A DNA stretch of 64,000 nt from Schleiferia thermophila (GTDB lineage: Bacteria; Bacteroidota; Bacteroidia; Flavobacteriales; Schleiferiaceae): assembly GCF_003337435.1 (NCBI RefSeq), contig NZ_QPJS01000001.1, positions 1,047,998 to 1,111,997 on the forward strand, given 5' to 3'. Made by a program: the position numbers and the translations under genes. The notes beneath the pieces were generated by a model, which saw only the letters and a list, made by a program, of their open reading frames with translations, had not been told where the DNA came from and did no database searches. Within the stretch, counting starts at the first letter, position 1. The number at the start of each line of letters is the position of its first letter. This document shows, one piece after another, positions 27,742 to 37,289 of this stretch.

Positions 27742-28160
27742 TAAATAGCGGGATTATTTGACTGCTGTTTTAACTCTTCTATGTGAGCCTCCAAATCTGA
27801 AATCTTTTGTGTGAGCTGCTTGTTGCTTTTTTCCAGCTGACTTATTTTCTGTTCTTTTTGATTTACGGATTTTTTTAATTCATCAATCTGAACTGATTTT
27901 TCCTCGAGTATAGTATTTAATTGTTCAACTTTTTGATTTAATGCTTTTATCTCCTCCAGTAGTTGATTTTTAATCTTTTCATAGTCCAGAGTACGAATAT
28001 ATTGGTACACGATGTAAATGGCAAAAGCAATGGCAAAGATCCAGTTTGTAATGCTAGCCGACGTAAGTGAACTTGAAGCAATAAATCCAAAGTAGATAGC
28101 CGCCAATATGGCCACTGCTACAGTAATCAGAGTGACGAGTTCAATCTTTTTGGAATCCAT
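27741..28160 (-). CDS. Small membrane protein with C-terminal coiled coil
   Basis: The 139-residue protein has two membrane helices (about residues 8-28 and 36-54) and then a long heptad-rich segment (about 60-132) full of Leu, Glu, Lys and Gln (for example QKVEQLNTILEEKSVQIDEL), predicted as a continuous coiled coil. No enzymatic motif. It is 35 bp downstream of rnr and 1 bp overlaps lysE, so all three may be co-transcribed. Function unknown; it could be a scaffold on the cytosolic membrane face. Confidence 0.7.
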   Translation of the reverse strand: MDSKKIELVTLITVAVAILAAIYFGFIASSSLTSASITNWIFAIAFAIYIVYQYIRTLDYEKIKNQLLEEIKALNQKVEQLNTILEEKSVQIDELKKSVNQKEQKISQLEKSNKQLTQKISDLEAHIEELKQQSNNPAI

Positions 28161-28195
28161 GGCGCTGATGTTTGGGGCGAAAGTAAAAATAAATT

Positions 28196-30361
28196 TTACT
28201 CGACTACAGAAAAATCTATTTGTTTCTTTTGCAAATCCACCTTTTTTACTCTGACTTTTAATTTTTCTCCTAACTGATATATTTTTCCCTTTCTGCTTCC
28301 GATTAGTTGATAATTATCTTCGTCGAAGATATAGTAATCGTCTTTAAAATCCGAGATTCGAATCATTCCTTCGCATTTATTGTCCACTAGTTCCACATAT
28401 ATGCCGTATTCGGTCACTCCAGAAATCACACCTTCGAAGGTCTTACCTATTTTATCCATTAAAAATTTACTCATCATGTATTTAACGGAGGCTCGCTCGG
28501 CATCTGTCGCCAACTTTTCCCTTTGGGAGGAATGCTTGCACTTTTCTTCCCAAAGGTTTTTATTTTTTGCTTCTTTTCCCTCCAGGTGCCATTGAAGTAT
28601 TCGATGAACCATCACATCGGGATATCTGCGTATAGGCGAAGTGAAGTGTGTGTAATATTCAAACCCCAGTCCGTAGTGACCTCTGTTTTTTGTGCTGTAA
28701 ATGGCTTTGGCCATTGACCTGATGGCGAGGGTTTCAATCAAATTTTGCTCTGGTTTGCCTTTTACTGCATTGAGCATGGCATTTATGCTGTTGGTGATTT
28801 GCTTACGGCTGGAAATATGCAGTTTATATCCAAATCTGGATACAAAACCCTGTAGCTCAATCAATTTGTCGGGATCCGGATCGTCATGGACACGGTAGAC
28901 CATTATTTTCCCCGATGGTTTACCGTCAGCATTTCGCCCGACTGCCATTGCCACATATTTATTGGCGAGCAGCATAAATTCTTCGATGAGATGGTTGCTG
29001 TCTCCAATAGTTTTTTGATACACCCCGGTAGGATTGTTTTTTTCATCGAGGATAAACTTTACTTCCGACTTGTCAAATCCTATTGAACCGGCCTTAAACC
29101 TTTGTGTACGGAGTTTTTTGGCTATTGAATTCAAAATTTTTAATTCACGGGCAAAATCACCTTTTCCGGTTTTTAATATTCCCTCTGCTTCTTCGTATGT
29201 AAATCTGCGCTGGGAGTGAATAATTGTTCTTCCAAACCATACTGAATGGACGTGTGCTTTGGCATCAATTTCAAAGACGGCTGAGAAGCAGAATTTGTCT
29301 TCCTTAGGTCGGAGGGAGCATAGGTAATTAGAAAGTTTTTCCGGCAGCATGGGGACAACCCGGTCCACCAAATATACCGATGTCCCTCTTTGATATGCTT
29401 CTTCGTCGATTTTGCTGCCTGGCCGAACGTAATATGTCACATCGGCAATGTGAACACCAACTTCCAAATTTCCGTTTTCAAGAGGCCGAACGGAAAGCGC
29501 ATCGTCGAAATCCTTAGCGTCCTCAGGGTCGATGGTAAATGTAACGACGCCTCTAAAATCGCGTCTTTTGGATATTTCTTTGGGATCCAGCTTATCAGGT
29601 ATTTTTTCAGCTTCTTCCTCTACATCTGCCGGAAATTCGTAAGGCAAATCGTATTCGGCCAGAATGGAGTGAATTTCGGTTTCATGTTCGCCGGGGCGGC
29701 CGAGTACTTTGATTATTTTTCCAAAAGGACTGGTCGCTTGCTCTGGCCAATCCGTTAGTTGCACTACGACTTTGTCGCCGTCTGCTGCTCCATTTTTATT
29801 TTCTTCACCGATATAGAAATCGGTGTAAATTCTTTTATTGTCGGGTACCACAAAGCCGTACTTTTTGCGAGCCGCCATAAAGGTGCCTACAAATTCTGTT
29901 CGCTCCCTTTCCAAAATTCCAATGATTTCTCCATGTGGCAAATCCCTTCTTTTAAAGGCGTACAGAGCTACTTGAACCCGGTCACCCGGCAAGGCCCGGT
30001 TGAGCGCTTCTTTGTCGATGAATATATCTGGCATTCGGGTACCGTCGGGCAGAGGATCGGCAATCACAAATCCATGTCCTGCATTGGTTATTTCCAGCAC
30101 TCCTAAAACCGTCTGACTCTTTGGTCTGAAGACATATTTACCTTCGGTAGGGGACTCTATTACTTTGTCGCGCACCAGTGCGTCGAGGCAATCCTTGAGA
30201 ACTTTTCTCTGTTCGCGATCGGTGATGTGAAGCCGGGCACTTACTTGTTTGTAGTTGAGTTGCTTTCCGGGTTCGGATGAAAGGGTTTTCAGTATTTTGT
30301 TTTTGAGGTCTTTCACTGCTGTAATTTGGGTATTCTTTTTTGATTTTGTTTTTTTATTCAT
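28196..30361 (-). CDS. rnr: Ribonuclease R
   Basis: The ATG at 30359-30361 (MNKKTKSKKNTQ) is chosen; an upstream ATG at 30394 lies deeper in xseA. The 721-residue exoribonuclease has an N-terminal helix-turn-helix part, cold-shock domains, the RNB catalytic domain with TFTIDPEDAKDFDDALSV (metal-binding Asp cluster) and EAYQRGTSVYLVDRVVPMLP, and a C-terminal S1 domain (FEGVISGVTEYGIYVELVD). It degrades structured RNA 3' to 5'. It overlaps the xseA stop by 8 bp. Confidence 0.95.
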   Translation of the reverse strand: MNKKTKSKKNTQITAVKDLKNKILKTLSSEPGKQLNYKQVSARLHITDREQRKVLKDCLDALVRDKVIESPTEGKYVFRPKSQTVLGVLEITNAGHGFVIADPLPDGTRMPDIFIDKEALNRALPGDRVQVALYAFKRRDLPHGEIIGILERERTEFVGTFMAARKKYGFVVPDNKRIYTDFYIGEENKNGAADGDKVVVQLTDWPEQATSPFGKIIKVLGRPGEHETEIHSILAEYDLPYEFPADVEEEAEKIPDKLDPKEISKRRDFRGVVTFTIDPEDAKDFDDALSVRPLENGNLEVGVHIADVTYYVRPGSKIDEEAYQRGTSVYLVDRVVPMLPEKLSNYLCSLRPKEDKFCFSAVFEIDAKAHVHSVWFGRTIIHSQRRFTYEEAEGILKTGKGDFARELKILNSIAKKLRTQRFKAGSIGFDKSEVKFILDEKNNPTGVYQKTIGDSNHLIEEFMLLANKYVAMAVGRNADGKPSGKIMVYRVHDDPDPDKLIELQGFVSRFGYKLHISSRKQITNSINAMLNAVKGKPEQNLIETLAIRSMAKAIYSTKNRGHYGLGFEYYTHFTSPIRRYPDVMVHRILQWHLEGKEAKNKNLWEEKCKHSSQREKLATDAERASVKYMMSKFLMDKIGKTFEGVISGVTEYGIYVELVDNKCEGMIRISDFKDDYYIFDEDNYQLIGSRKGKIYQLGEKLKVRVKKVDLQKKQIDFSVVE

Positions 30362-31691
30362 CTTTTTTGGTTTGAATTTTAAGGACATCGGCATTGACTA
30401 TTCCATCTTTCATCGTAATGATGATCTCTTGATTTGCTTTTAGTTGTTTGATTGAGCGGATAGTTCTCTTATTTGCTGTAATGTAGGCATATCCTTTTTT
30501 CAGAATGTTTTCAGGGTTTTGAATCTGAATTATTTTTTCGATAGTACTTAGTTCCCTGTTGTATTTTTTCAATTGAGATTGCCCGGATTTTATCAGTGTC
30601 ACTATTTCAAAATCCAATCTTCCGTGTTGTGCTTTAATTATTCTGAATATATTGCTTTGATAGGTATGAATCAGTGATGAAATTTTGAATTGCTGGTATG
30701 TTATTTTACGGGGAAATGAGGAAGTTGTTTTTATGAGAATATTTTTGATTTGTGTTTTGTGAATCTTGAGAGCAAAGGTAACTTGTTTTACAATTGCGTG
30801 GCCTACAGATTTCAGTTCTGATTCTCTTTTGTGAAATATGTCCAGATAATACTCTGCAAGGGCTGTAGGGGTAATTGCGTGATGAAAGGCTACCATTTCA
30901 GCTACGGTCAAGTTTGTAGAGTGCCCTATACCGGTAAGAACCGGCAATGGATAAGTGGCTATGTCACTACAAAGGTTGTAATTGTTGTAACAGGATAAGC
31001 CTGCTTCTCCCCCACCCCCTCTGATAATCATGACCATATCAAAGCTGGTATGAACCGATAAAATTTTTCTCAATTGTTGTCTGATGGATGCTACGGCCTC
31101 ATCACCTTGCAGCAGTGCCGGAAATAACATAAAAAACAAGCCGTATTTCGTTGTATACGGTTCCACTACTTTTTGAAAATCGGACCATCCTTTGCTGGTT
31201 TCAACGGATATGACGGCTACATTCTTTGGCAAGTCTCTAAATGAGCGATTTTTATTGAGTTCGAAGACACCGCGGCTTTTGAGTTTGGCAATGGTTTCCA
31301 GTTTTTCGCGTTCGATCATCCCCAGTGAAAATGAGGTATCTATCTGATGGATTCGCAAGCTCAGGCCGTGTACAGCATCGAAGGTGATAGAAGCTTCAAA
31401 CAGAATTTCCAATCCATCCTTGAGTGGTTCATTGAGCACCTGAAGAAAGGCTGATTGAATCCGCAGCAGATCACTTTTCCAAATTATGGCTCTGAGCTGG
31501 GCTACCACCCTGCCATCGTCTTTTTGTACCAGGTCGGGATAGGCATGTCCGCTGTATTTGTAATAATTTAATTTCATCAACTCAGCTCTCACCCAAAATC
31601 GGGACGTATATCGCTCGTCGAGAGTTTTTTTTATGCTTCTGCAGACTTCGAAGAGAGAAAAAACTTTTTTGTCACCAAATGTCTGAGGCAT
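30354..31691 (-). CDS. xseA: Exodeoxyribonuclease VII large subunit
   Basis: The 445-residue protein has the N-terminal OB-type domain (RFWVRAELMKLNYYKYSGHAYPDLVQ) and the catalytic core with NVAVISVETSKGWSDF, MVMIIRGGGGEAGLSCYNNY and PVLTGIGHSTNLTVAEMVA, then a long helical tail. It cuts single-stranded DNA into oligonucleotides. The small subunit gene xseB, often next to xseA, is not found here; xseA runs directly into rnr with an 8-bp overlap. Confidence 0.93.
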   Translation of the reverse strand: MPQTFGDKKVFSLFEVCRSIKKTLDERYTSRFWVRAELMKLNYYKYSGHAYPDLVQKDDGRVVAQLRAIIWKSDLLRIQSAFLQVLNEPLKDGLEILFEASITFDAVHGLSLRIHQIDTSFSLGMIEREKLETIAKLKSRGVFELNKNRSFRDLPKNVAVISVETSKGWSDFQKVVEPYTTKYGLFFMLFPALLQGDEAVASIRQQLRKILSVHTSFDMVMIIRGGGGEAGLSCYNNYNLCSDIATYPLPVLTGIGHSTNLTVAEMVAFHHAITPTALAEYYLDIFHKRESELKSVGHAIVKQVTFALKIHKTQIKNILIKTTSSFPRKITYQQFKISSLIHTYQSNIFRIIKAQHGRLDFEIVTLIKSGQSQLKKYNRELSTIEKIIQIQNPENILKKGYAYITANKRTIRSIKQLKANQEIIITMKDGIVNADVLKIQTKKDE

Positions 31692-31897
31692 GACGTTTTT
31701 ATTTACCTTGAGATAAATTTATAATGCTGAGCAAGTATATAGTAGATTCATGAAAAAGGAATCAGCATTCCGTAAGCCCTATGTTCTGATTCCCAATTAA
31801 TCTTAATTTTCACTCGATTTCAGATAAAAGAAACAGCTAAAATCATCTGGTCTAAACCTTTAGTCTATAAGTGATGTAATCAAGTAAACAACTCTCC

Positions 31898-32476
31898 ATG
31901 CGAACTGTCGTAATTACTCTGAGCCTACTGTTTCTTTTTGTTACTTCTAAGGCGCAATCTACTGAAAATCTTGACACATGGCGGGTTGTAAAAACACGTC
32001 AAAACATGGCTATTCTGGGAGGTTGGGCCCTTGTAAACATAGGCGGAGGGATAGCAGGCATGAGATTCACAAAAGGAAATACCTACTATTTTCATCAAAT
32101 GAATGTCGGGTGGAATGCGGTAAATCTCGGAATTGCAGCAGTAGGCTACATTTTAACCAAACCTTCCGGCGAATCCGATCCGTTTAGGCTAATCAGCAGG
32201 CTATCGGCCATGGAAAACTCGCTTATGCTCAACACGGGACTCGATGTCGCATACATCACTTCGGGTATAGCCTTGATTGAGCTTTCCAGGCACCAACCCA
32301 TTCGATCTGATCAGTTTAAAGGATTTGGACAGTCATTAATACTTCAAGGTGCTTTTCTGGCGATATTCGATATCTATCAATACGTGGTAATCAACAAGAA
32401 AAAGAATCAATTTTTAAAAGAGAAACTGTCCATACATACAACACCTTTGTACGGTTGCATTACATTTCGGTTTTGA
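31898..32476 (+). CDS. Exported multi-helix membrane protein (possibly DUF6992 family)
   Basis: The 192-residue protein has a signal peptide (residues 1-19, ending SKAQ) and then about four hydrophobic segments with small residues (MAILGGWALVNIGGGIAGM, WNAVNLGIAAVGYIL, GLDVAYITSGIALIEL, LILQGAFLAIFDIYQYV). The pattern WALVNIGGG ... NVGWNAVNL is familiar from a Bacteroidota family without known function, likely DUF6992, but I cannot confirm this. It is monocistronic, convergent with the sigma factor gene (stop codons 4 bp apart). Confidence 0.7.
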   Translation: MRTVVITLSLLFLFVTSKAQSTENLDTWRVVKTRQNMAILGGWALVNIGGGIAGMRFTKGNTYYFHQMNVGWNAVNLGIAAVGYILTKPSGESDPFRLISRLSAMENSLMLNTGLDVAYITSGIALIELSRHQPIRSDQFKGFGQSLILQGAFLAIFDIYQYVVINKKKNQFLKEKLSIHTTPLYGCITFRF

Positions 32477-32479
32477 AAA

Positions 32480-33079
32480 TTATTCATCCGGAAACAATTC
32501 AATTTGTATTTGATGTTTTTTAATTAACTTTCTCAAATTTATCAATGCATATCGCATTCTGCCGAGAGCTGTATTGATGCTTACAAACGTTTTATCTGCA
32601 ATTTCTTTAAAACTAAGTTCATCGTAAATCCTCATTTCAAGTACTATGCGTTGTTCCTCAGGCAATAAGGAAATCAACTTTTTCAGATCAGTTTCAGTTT
32701 GTTCACTTATCATATTCATTTCCATACTTGGTACATTGGATTTTATTCTTTTCAAAGTCAATTTTTGGTCAATTGATTCATTGATGATTTGATTTCTGTT
32801 TGCTTTTCTGAAGTGGTCAATTATATAATTATGTGCAATTCTCATTACCCAATTTATGAACTTTCCCTCGTCGTTGTATTTTCCCAATTTCAACGTATTG
32901 ATTACCTTGATAAATACATCCTGAAAAACATCGTTTGCCAGCTCTTCGTCCTTGAGTTTTGAATAGATGAAGTGATAAACTTTTCGCTCGTGCCGGGCCA
33001 GTAGGCAGGCAAATGCTGATTCGTCACCTGCTAAATATTTTTCGATGAGCTGTTGGTCAGATGCGTTACCGTAAGCCAT
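32480..33079 (-). CDS. ECF-type RNA polymerase sigma factor
   Basis: The 199-residue protein has sigma region 2 (DELANDVFQDVFIKVINTLK and FINWVMRIAHNYIIDHFRK) and region 4 (LPEEQRIVLEMRIYDELSFKEIADKTFVSINTALGRMRYAL). It is of the group that in Bacteroidota directs extracytoplasmic or growth-related transcription. No anti-sigma gene is adjacent, so it is likely one of the anti-sigma-free types common in the phylum. It is divergent from uvrA. Confidence 0.92.
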   Translation of the reverse strand: MAYGNASDQQLIEKYLAGDESAFACLLARHERKVYHFIYSKLKDEELANDVFQDVFIKVINTLKLGKYNDEGKFINWVMRIAHNYIIDHFRKANRNQIINESIDQKLTLKRIKSNVPSMEMNMISEQTETDLKKLISLLPEEQRIVLEMRIYDELSFKEIADKTFVSINTALGRMRYALINLRKLIKKHQIQIELFPDE

Positions 33080-33170
33080 AACTACTTCTTTTTTAAAATT
33101 TTACACCAGATAAAAGGATAGAAGTAGTATTATGCGATAGGCTTCCGGTTTTATTTTGATTTTTGTTTCA

Positions 33171-33178
33171 CAAATATA
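33171..33178 (-). promoter_or_regulatory. Candidate -7 box of the sigma factor gene promoter
   Basis: The minus strand reads TATATTTG, matching TAnnTTTG, 91 bp upstream of the start. TTTG on the same strand (complement of 33193-33196) is only 14 bp away, too close for a normal -33. Confidence 0.35.
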
Positions 33179-33215
33179 AACGCTGTATTAAACAAATATG
33201 CAAGATGTGTCCTTA

Positions 33216-33223
33216 TAATTTTG
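33216..33223 (+). promoter_or_regulatory. Candidate -7 box of the uvrA promoter
   Basis: TAATTTTG matches TAnnTTTG and lies 22 bp before the ATG at 33246. Confidence 0.4.
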
Positions 33224-33245
33224 CTGTTATTTTTTGCAGTATTCA

Positions 33246-36056
33246 ATGCAGGACAATCAATTGCTGAAGGACAAGGGATTAATAGTCGTCAGGGGTGCAC
33301 GGATGCACAATTTAAAGAACGTTTCGGTTTCAATACCCAGATCTCAATTCGTTGTAATCACCGGGGTATCGGGTAGTGGTAAATCTTCACTTGCTTTTGA
33401 TACGCTCTATGCCGAAGGACATAGGAGATATGTAGAGAGTCTCTCGTCCTATGCCAGGCAATTTACTGGTAAACTGAGCAAACCCGATGTTGACAGCATT
33501 ACAGGTCTTGCACCGGCTATTGCAATTCAACAAAAAGTTACCACCCGAAATTCCAGAAGTACGGTAGGTACAAACACAGAAATTTACGATTACCTAAAAC
33601 TGTTATTTGCCAGAATCGGGAAAACGTATTCGCCGGTGAGTGGTAAACTTGTAAAGCGGCATACTGTATCTGATGTGATTGATTACATTACATCTCTCGA
33701 GGCAGGCCATCGATTTTTACTAGTATTTACCTATAAGCCACACAACGGCCGTTCTATAGAAGAGTCTGTCAACATTCTGAGACAACAGGGTTATGCCCGA
33801 CTGTTGGCAGACCAACAGGTGGTGCGGATCGATGATTTCTCACCTGATAAACATAAAGAAATCAAAGTAGTGGTGGACCGTGGAACCACCGGACCTGCTG
33901 ATGAGGAAGATTTAAGTCGACTGGCCGATTCCGTGCAGACAGCCTTTTTTGAAGGAAGGGGAAGTTGTGAGGTGCTTTTAATTGATGCGCCGGAACGCAA
34001 TGCAGTGTTTTCCAATCAATATTCAGAAGATGGTATCCAGTTTGAAGAGCCGAGTGTTCACCTATTTAGTTTCAACACATCCTACGGTGCTTGTCCGACC
34101 TGTGAAGGCTGGGGCACTGTGATTGGTATAGATGAAAATCTGGTAATACCCGATCAAAATCTTTCCTTTTTTGAAGGATGTGTGGCACCCTGGCGAACCG
34201 ATGGCATGCGGTGGTGGATGTCACAAGTGATATCAGGTGCCGAAAAGGCGGGTTTTCACATTCACCGACCCTACCGGATGCTGTCAGAACAACAAAAGAA
34301 AATGCTTTGGGAAGGGACGAAGTGGTTTCAGGGTATTCACGCTTTTTTTAAAGAGGTCGAATCTAATCTGCACAAGATTCAATACCGCGTGCTCCTCTCC
34401 AGATACAGGGGGCGTACAGTATGCCCCGAATGTGGTGGTAGCCGGCTTCGAAAAGAAGCACTTTATGTAAAAATTAATGGCTACAACATTGCTCAATTGG
34501 CCGAAATGCAAGTTCAGGATCTGTTGAAAACCTTCAGAGAGATGAAGTTTTCCCCTTTTGAAAGAGAAATAGCCGATCGGCTGATTAGAGAGATTACTAC
34601 CAGATTGGAGTATTTGTGCAACGTAGGTCTTGGATATCTCACTTTGAACAGGCGAAGCGATACGCTGTCAGGAGGAGAAACACAGAGAATCCAGTTGACG
34701 ACTTCACTGGGTAGCAGCCTGGTGGGGAGCATGTACATTCTCGATGAGCCGAGCATTGGGTTGCACAGCCGCGATACAGAGCAGTTGATTTCCATACTCA
34801 AAAAACTAAAATCTGCTGGCAATAGTGTGATCGTGGTGGAACACGATGAGGATGTGATGATAGCAGCCGATTACATTATAGACATGGGGCCGGGTGCCGG
34901 TTCGCAAGGAGGAGAAGTGATCTTTGCGGGCACGCCCGCAGAACTGGTCCATTCAGAAAATAGCCTAACGGCCAAATATCTGACTGGAAGGATGGAAATC
35001 GAAGTGCCCACTACACGTAGAACACCTAAAGAATTCATCACCATAGAAGATGCATATCAACACAATTTGAAGGGAATCACAGTCCGATTCGGACTGGAAT
35101 GCCTGAATGCAGTAACGGGAGTAAGTGGGTCTGGAAAATCCACCTTAATCAACGAGATTCTCTATCCGGCGATGTTGAAATACTTGGATTTGCCAGGGGA
35201 ACGGCCAGGACTGCACAAAGCCTTGCACCTGCCTAAAAACCGGATTAAAAAAGTAGAGTTCATCGACCAAAACCCGATTGGAAGGTCTTCAAGATCTAAT
35301 CCGGTTACCTACATTAAGGCCTTTGATGAGATACGAGAACTGTTTGCCAGTCAAAAATTGTCTAAGCTTAGAGGTTACGGTGCCCGACATTTTTCATTCA
35401 ATGTGCCCGGTGGACGATGTGAGGCTTGCGAGGGAGAAGGGATTCTTACTGTGGAAATGCAATTTATGGCCGATGTACATTTGATATGTGAAGAATGCAA
35501 TGGCACTAGATACAAAAAAGAAGTATTGGAAGTCAAAATCCACGACAAATCTATCTATGACATTCTTGAAATGACTGTAGACGAAGCATTTGATTTCTTT
35601 ACTTCTATTAACGCTCCAAAAATTTCAAGACAGTTGAAACCATTGATGGATGTAGGATTAGGATACGTTAAATTGGGGCAATCGGGCAGCACCTTAAGTG
35701 GTGGTGAAGCGCAGCGACTAAAACTGGCATCTTTTCTAACTCAGGGGTCTCACTCGGTTAGCACACTATTTATTTTTGATGAACCTACCACTGGTCTGCA
35801 TTTTCAAGATGTAAAAAAATTATTGGCTGCATTCAATGCCCTGATTGATAATGGGCATACAGTCCTTGTCATAGAACATCACATGGATGTAATCAAATGT
35901 GCGGATTGGGTAGTAGACCTCGGACCTGAAGGAGGTATTGGAGGTGGCCATCTGATTTTTGAAGGTACACCTGAAGATTTGGTAAAGTGCGAAAACTCAT
36001 ACACAGCTAAATACCTGGCCCGTAAACTTGTCCCTTCAGGTCAAAACATTTATTAA
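33246..36056 (+). CDS. uvrA: Excinuclease ABC subunit A
   Basis: The ATG at 33246 is preferred to an in-frame TTG at 33234. The 936-residue protein has two ABC ATPase modules: Walker A VITGVSGSGKSSLAFD with signature LSGGETQRIQL, and Walker A NAVTGVSGSGKSTLINE with signature LSGGEAQRLKLASFL. Zinc-binding Cys pairs occur as CPTC, CPECGG and CEACEGEG ... CEECNG. It recognises DNA damage with UvrB in nucleotide excision repair. Bacteroidota often have more than one UvrA; nothing here shows which this is. Confidence 0.96.
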   Translation: MQDNQLLKDKGLIVVRGARMHNLKNVSVSIPRSQFVVITGVSGSGKSSLAFDTLYAEGHRRYVESLSSYARQFTGKLSKPDVDSITGLAPAIAIQQKVTTRNSRSTVGTNTEIYDYLKLLFARIGKTYSPVSGKLVKRHTVSDVIDYITSLEAGHRFLLVFTYKPHNGRSIEESVNILRQQGYARLLADQQVVRIDDFSPDKHKEIKVVVDRGTTGPADEEDLSRLADSVQTAFFEGRGSCEVLLIDAPERNAVFSNQYSEDGIQFEEPSVHLFSFNTSYGACPTCEGWGTVIGIDENLVIPDQNLSFFEGCVAPWRTDGMRWWMSQVISGAEKAGFHIHRPYRMLSEQQKKMLWEGTKWFQGIHAFFKEVESNLHKIQYRVLLSRYRGRTVCPECGGSRLRKEALYVKINGYNIAQLAEMQVQDLLKTFREMKFSPFEREIADRLIREITTRLEYLCNVGLGYLTLNRRSDTLSGGETQRIQLTTSLGSSLVGSMYILDEPSIGLHSRDTEQLISILKKLKSAGNSVIVVEHDEDVMIAADYIIDMGPGAGSQGGEVIFAGTPAELVHSENSLTAKYLTGRMEIEVPTTRRTPKEFITIEDAYQHNLKGITVRFGLECLNAVTGVSGSGKSTLINEILYPAMLKYLDLPGERPGLHKALHLPKNRIKKVEFIDQNPIGRSSRSNPVTYIKAFDEIRELFASQKLSKLRGYGARHFSFNVPGGRCEACEGEGILTVEMQFMADVHLICEECNGTRYKKEVLEVKIHDKSIYDILEMTVDEAFDFFTSINAPKISRQLKPLMDVGLGYVKLGQSGSTLSGGEAQRLKLASFLTQGSHSVSTLFIFDEPTTGLHFQDVKKLLAAFNALIDNGHTVLVIEHHMDVIKCADWVVDLGPEGGIGGGHLIFEGTPEDLVKCENSYTAKYLARKLVPSGQNIY

Positions 36057-36070
36057 CCCCCGGGTCACCC

Positions 36071-36078
36071 TACATTTG
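36071..36078 (+). promoter_or_regulatory. Candidate -7 box of the toroid/acetyltransferase/SDR cassette
   Basis: TACATTTG matches TAnnTTTG; TTTA at 36049-36052 lies 18 bp upstream as a possible -33. It is 14 bp after the uvrA stop and 17 bp before the TTG start of the next gene, suggesting the cassette has its own promoter. Confidence 0.45.
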
Positions 36079-36095
36079 TCCAAAATCCTGGAATA

Positions 36096-37289
36096 TTGAT
36101 ACGCTCGGTAGCTCTGTACTCTAAGTATTTTTTATGTACAATAGCATCGCCCCATAAAACGCGCGCGGCACTACTATCGGCCACTGATCTCTACATGACT
36201 GATCACAGGCCTCCTGCAAACGATGAAGTAGAATCTGCAGTAGAATCGGCGCTGCAATGGCTTCTTCACAGTCAGGCATCAAATTCGGAAGGAGGTTTTG
36301 CCACATATGACTTCGCGGGTGGATACACATCTCCCTACCCGGAAACCACCGGCTACATAGTCGAAAGTCTGTTGATGTGGCCTGAGTTACGTCAAAAACC
36401 CGAAATCAGGCAATCAGCCGAAAAAGCACTTCAATGGCTGCTGGCCATCCAAAAACCTTCGGGCGGCTGGCAAGGCGGGTATCTGCACGAAAACAGACCC
36501 GAGATCGTATTCAATACCGGCCAGGTCATCAGGGGATTACTGGAAGGATACGTTCACCTGGGTGGTCAACACTATCTCGATGCTGCCACCAGGGCTGCAG
36601 ATTGGCTGGTGTCGATTCAGCACCCTGAGGGCTACTGGAACCGGCACGTGTATCTGAACGAAATACGCGTATACGATACCTACGTGGCAGCACCCTTGTA
36701 CAAATTAGGTAAAATCACCGAAAATCAGGGATACAAAGATGCTGCCCTAAAAAACGCAAATTGGGTGGTAGGAAGCCAGCTTTTAAAAAACGGATGGTTT
36801 CAAAACGCGGACAATTCCAAAAAGCACAACCACCGACCCATATTGCACACGATAGCTTACTCATTGGACGGACTTTTGGACCTGGCGCTGGCAACCGGTG
36901 ACGGGGTGTGGTTGGATGCTGCTCTTACCACCGCCACAGCGCTGAAAGCAGCACTGCTCCAAGATAAAAGACTTAAAGGCAGGTACGACAAGAGATGGTA
37001 CGGACAGCGATCGATCTGCAATACTGGAGTGGCTCAATGTGCTGTAATTTTCGCCAAACTACATCTGCACTACAGGGCAAAAATCTGGAAAGACGCTTAC
37101 AACATGCTGGTCAACTATCTGCTCCATCATCAGATCCGCACTCCGGGAGTGCCGTATTTGCACGGGGGCATCACTGGAAGTTCTCCGCTGTGGGGAAGAT
37201 ACGAACCCTTCCGGATTCCAAACTGGGGCGTGAAATATTTCCTTGACGCGATGATGTACAATTCTGAGGTAAACTGTCAAAAGCAATGA
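36096..37289 (+). CDS. Alpha/alpha-toroid protein, similar to polysaccharide biosynthesis protein VpsJ
   Basis: The start is taken as the TTG at 36096, 17 bp after a promoter box; an ATG at 36195 (MTDHRPPANDEVES) is the alternative. The protein is a series of helical hairpin repeats with QW-like motifs (ALQWLLHSQ, ALQWLLAIQKPSGGWQGGY, AADWLVSIQHPEGYWN, NWVVGSQLLKNGWFQN), as in terpene cyclase and glycan-acting toroids. It also has conserved aromatic and acidic patches (IVFNTGQVIRGL, YGQRSICNTGVAQCA). I infer a glycan or lipid-linked intermediate as ligand, as for VpsJ-like proteins; it lacks the DxDD motif of squalene cyclases. It overlaps the next gene by 4 bp (ATGA). Confidence 0.65.
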   Translation: MIRSVALYSKYFLCTIASPHKTRAALLSATDLYMTDHRPPANDEVESAVESALQWLLHSQASNSEGGFATYDFAGGYTSPYPETTGYIVESLLMWPELRQKPEIRQSAEKALQWLLAIQKPSGGWQGGYLHENRPEIVFNTGQVIRGLLEGYVHLGGQHYLDAATRAADWLVSIQHPEGYWNRHVYLNEIRVYDTYVAAPLYKLGKITENQGYKDAALKNANWVVGSQLLKNGWFQNADNSKKHNHRPILHTIAYSLDGLLDLALATGDGVWLDAALTTATALKAALLQDKRLKGRYDKRWYGQRSICNTGVAQCAVIFAKLHLHYRAKIWKDAYNMLVNYLLHHQIRTPGVPYLHGGITGSSPLWGRYEPFRIPNWGVKYFLDAMMYNSEVNCQKQ

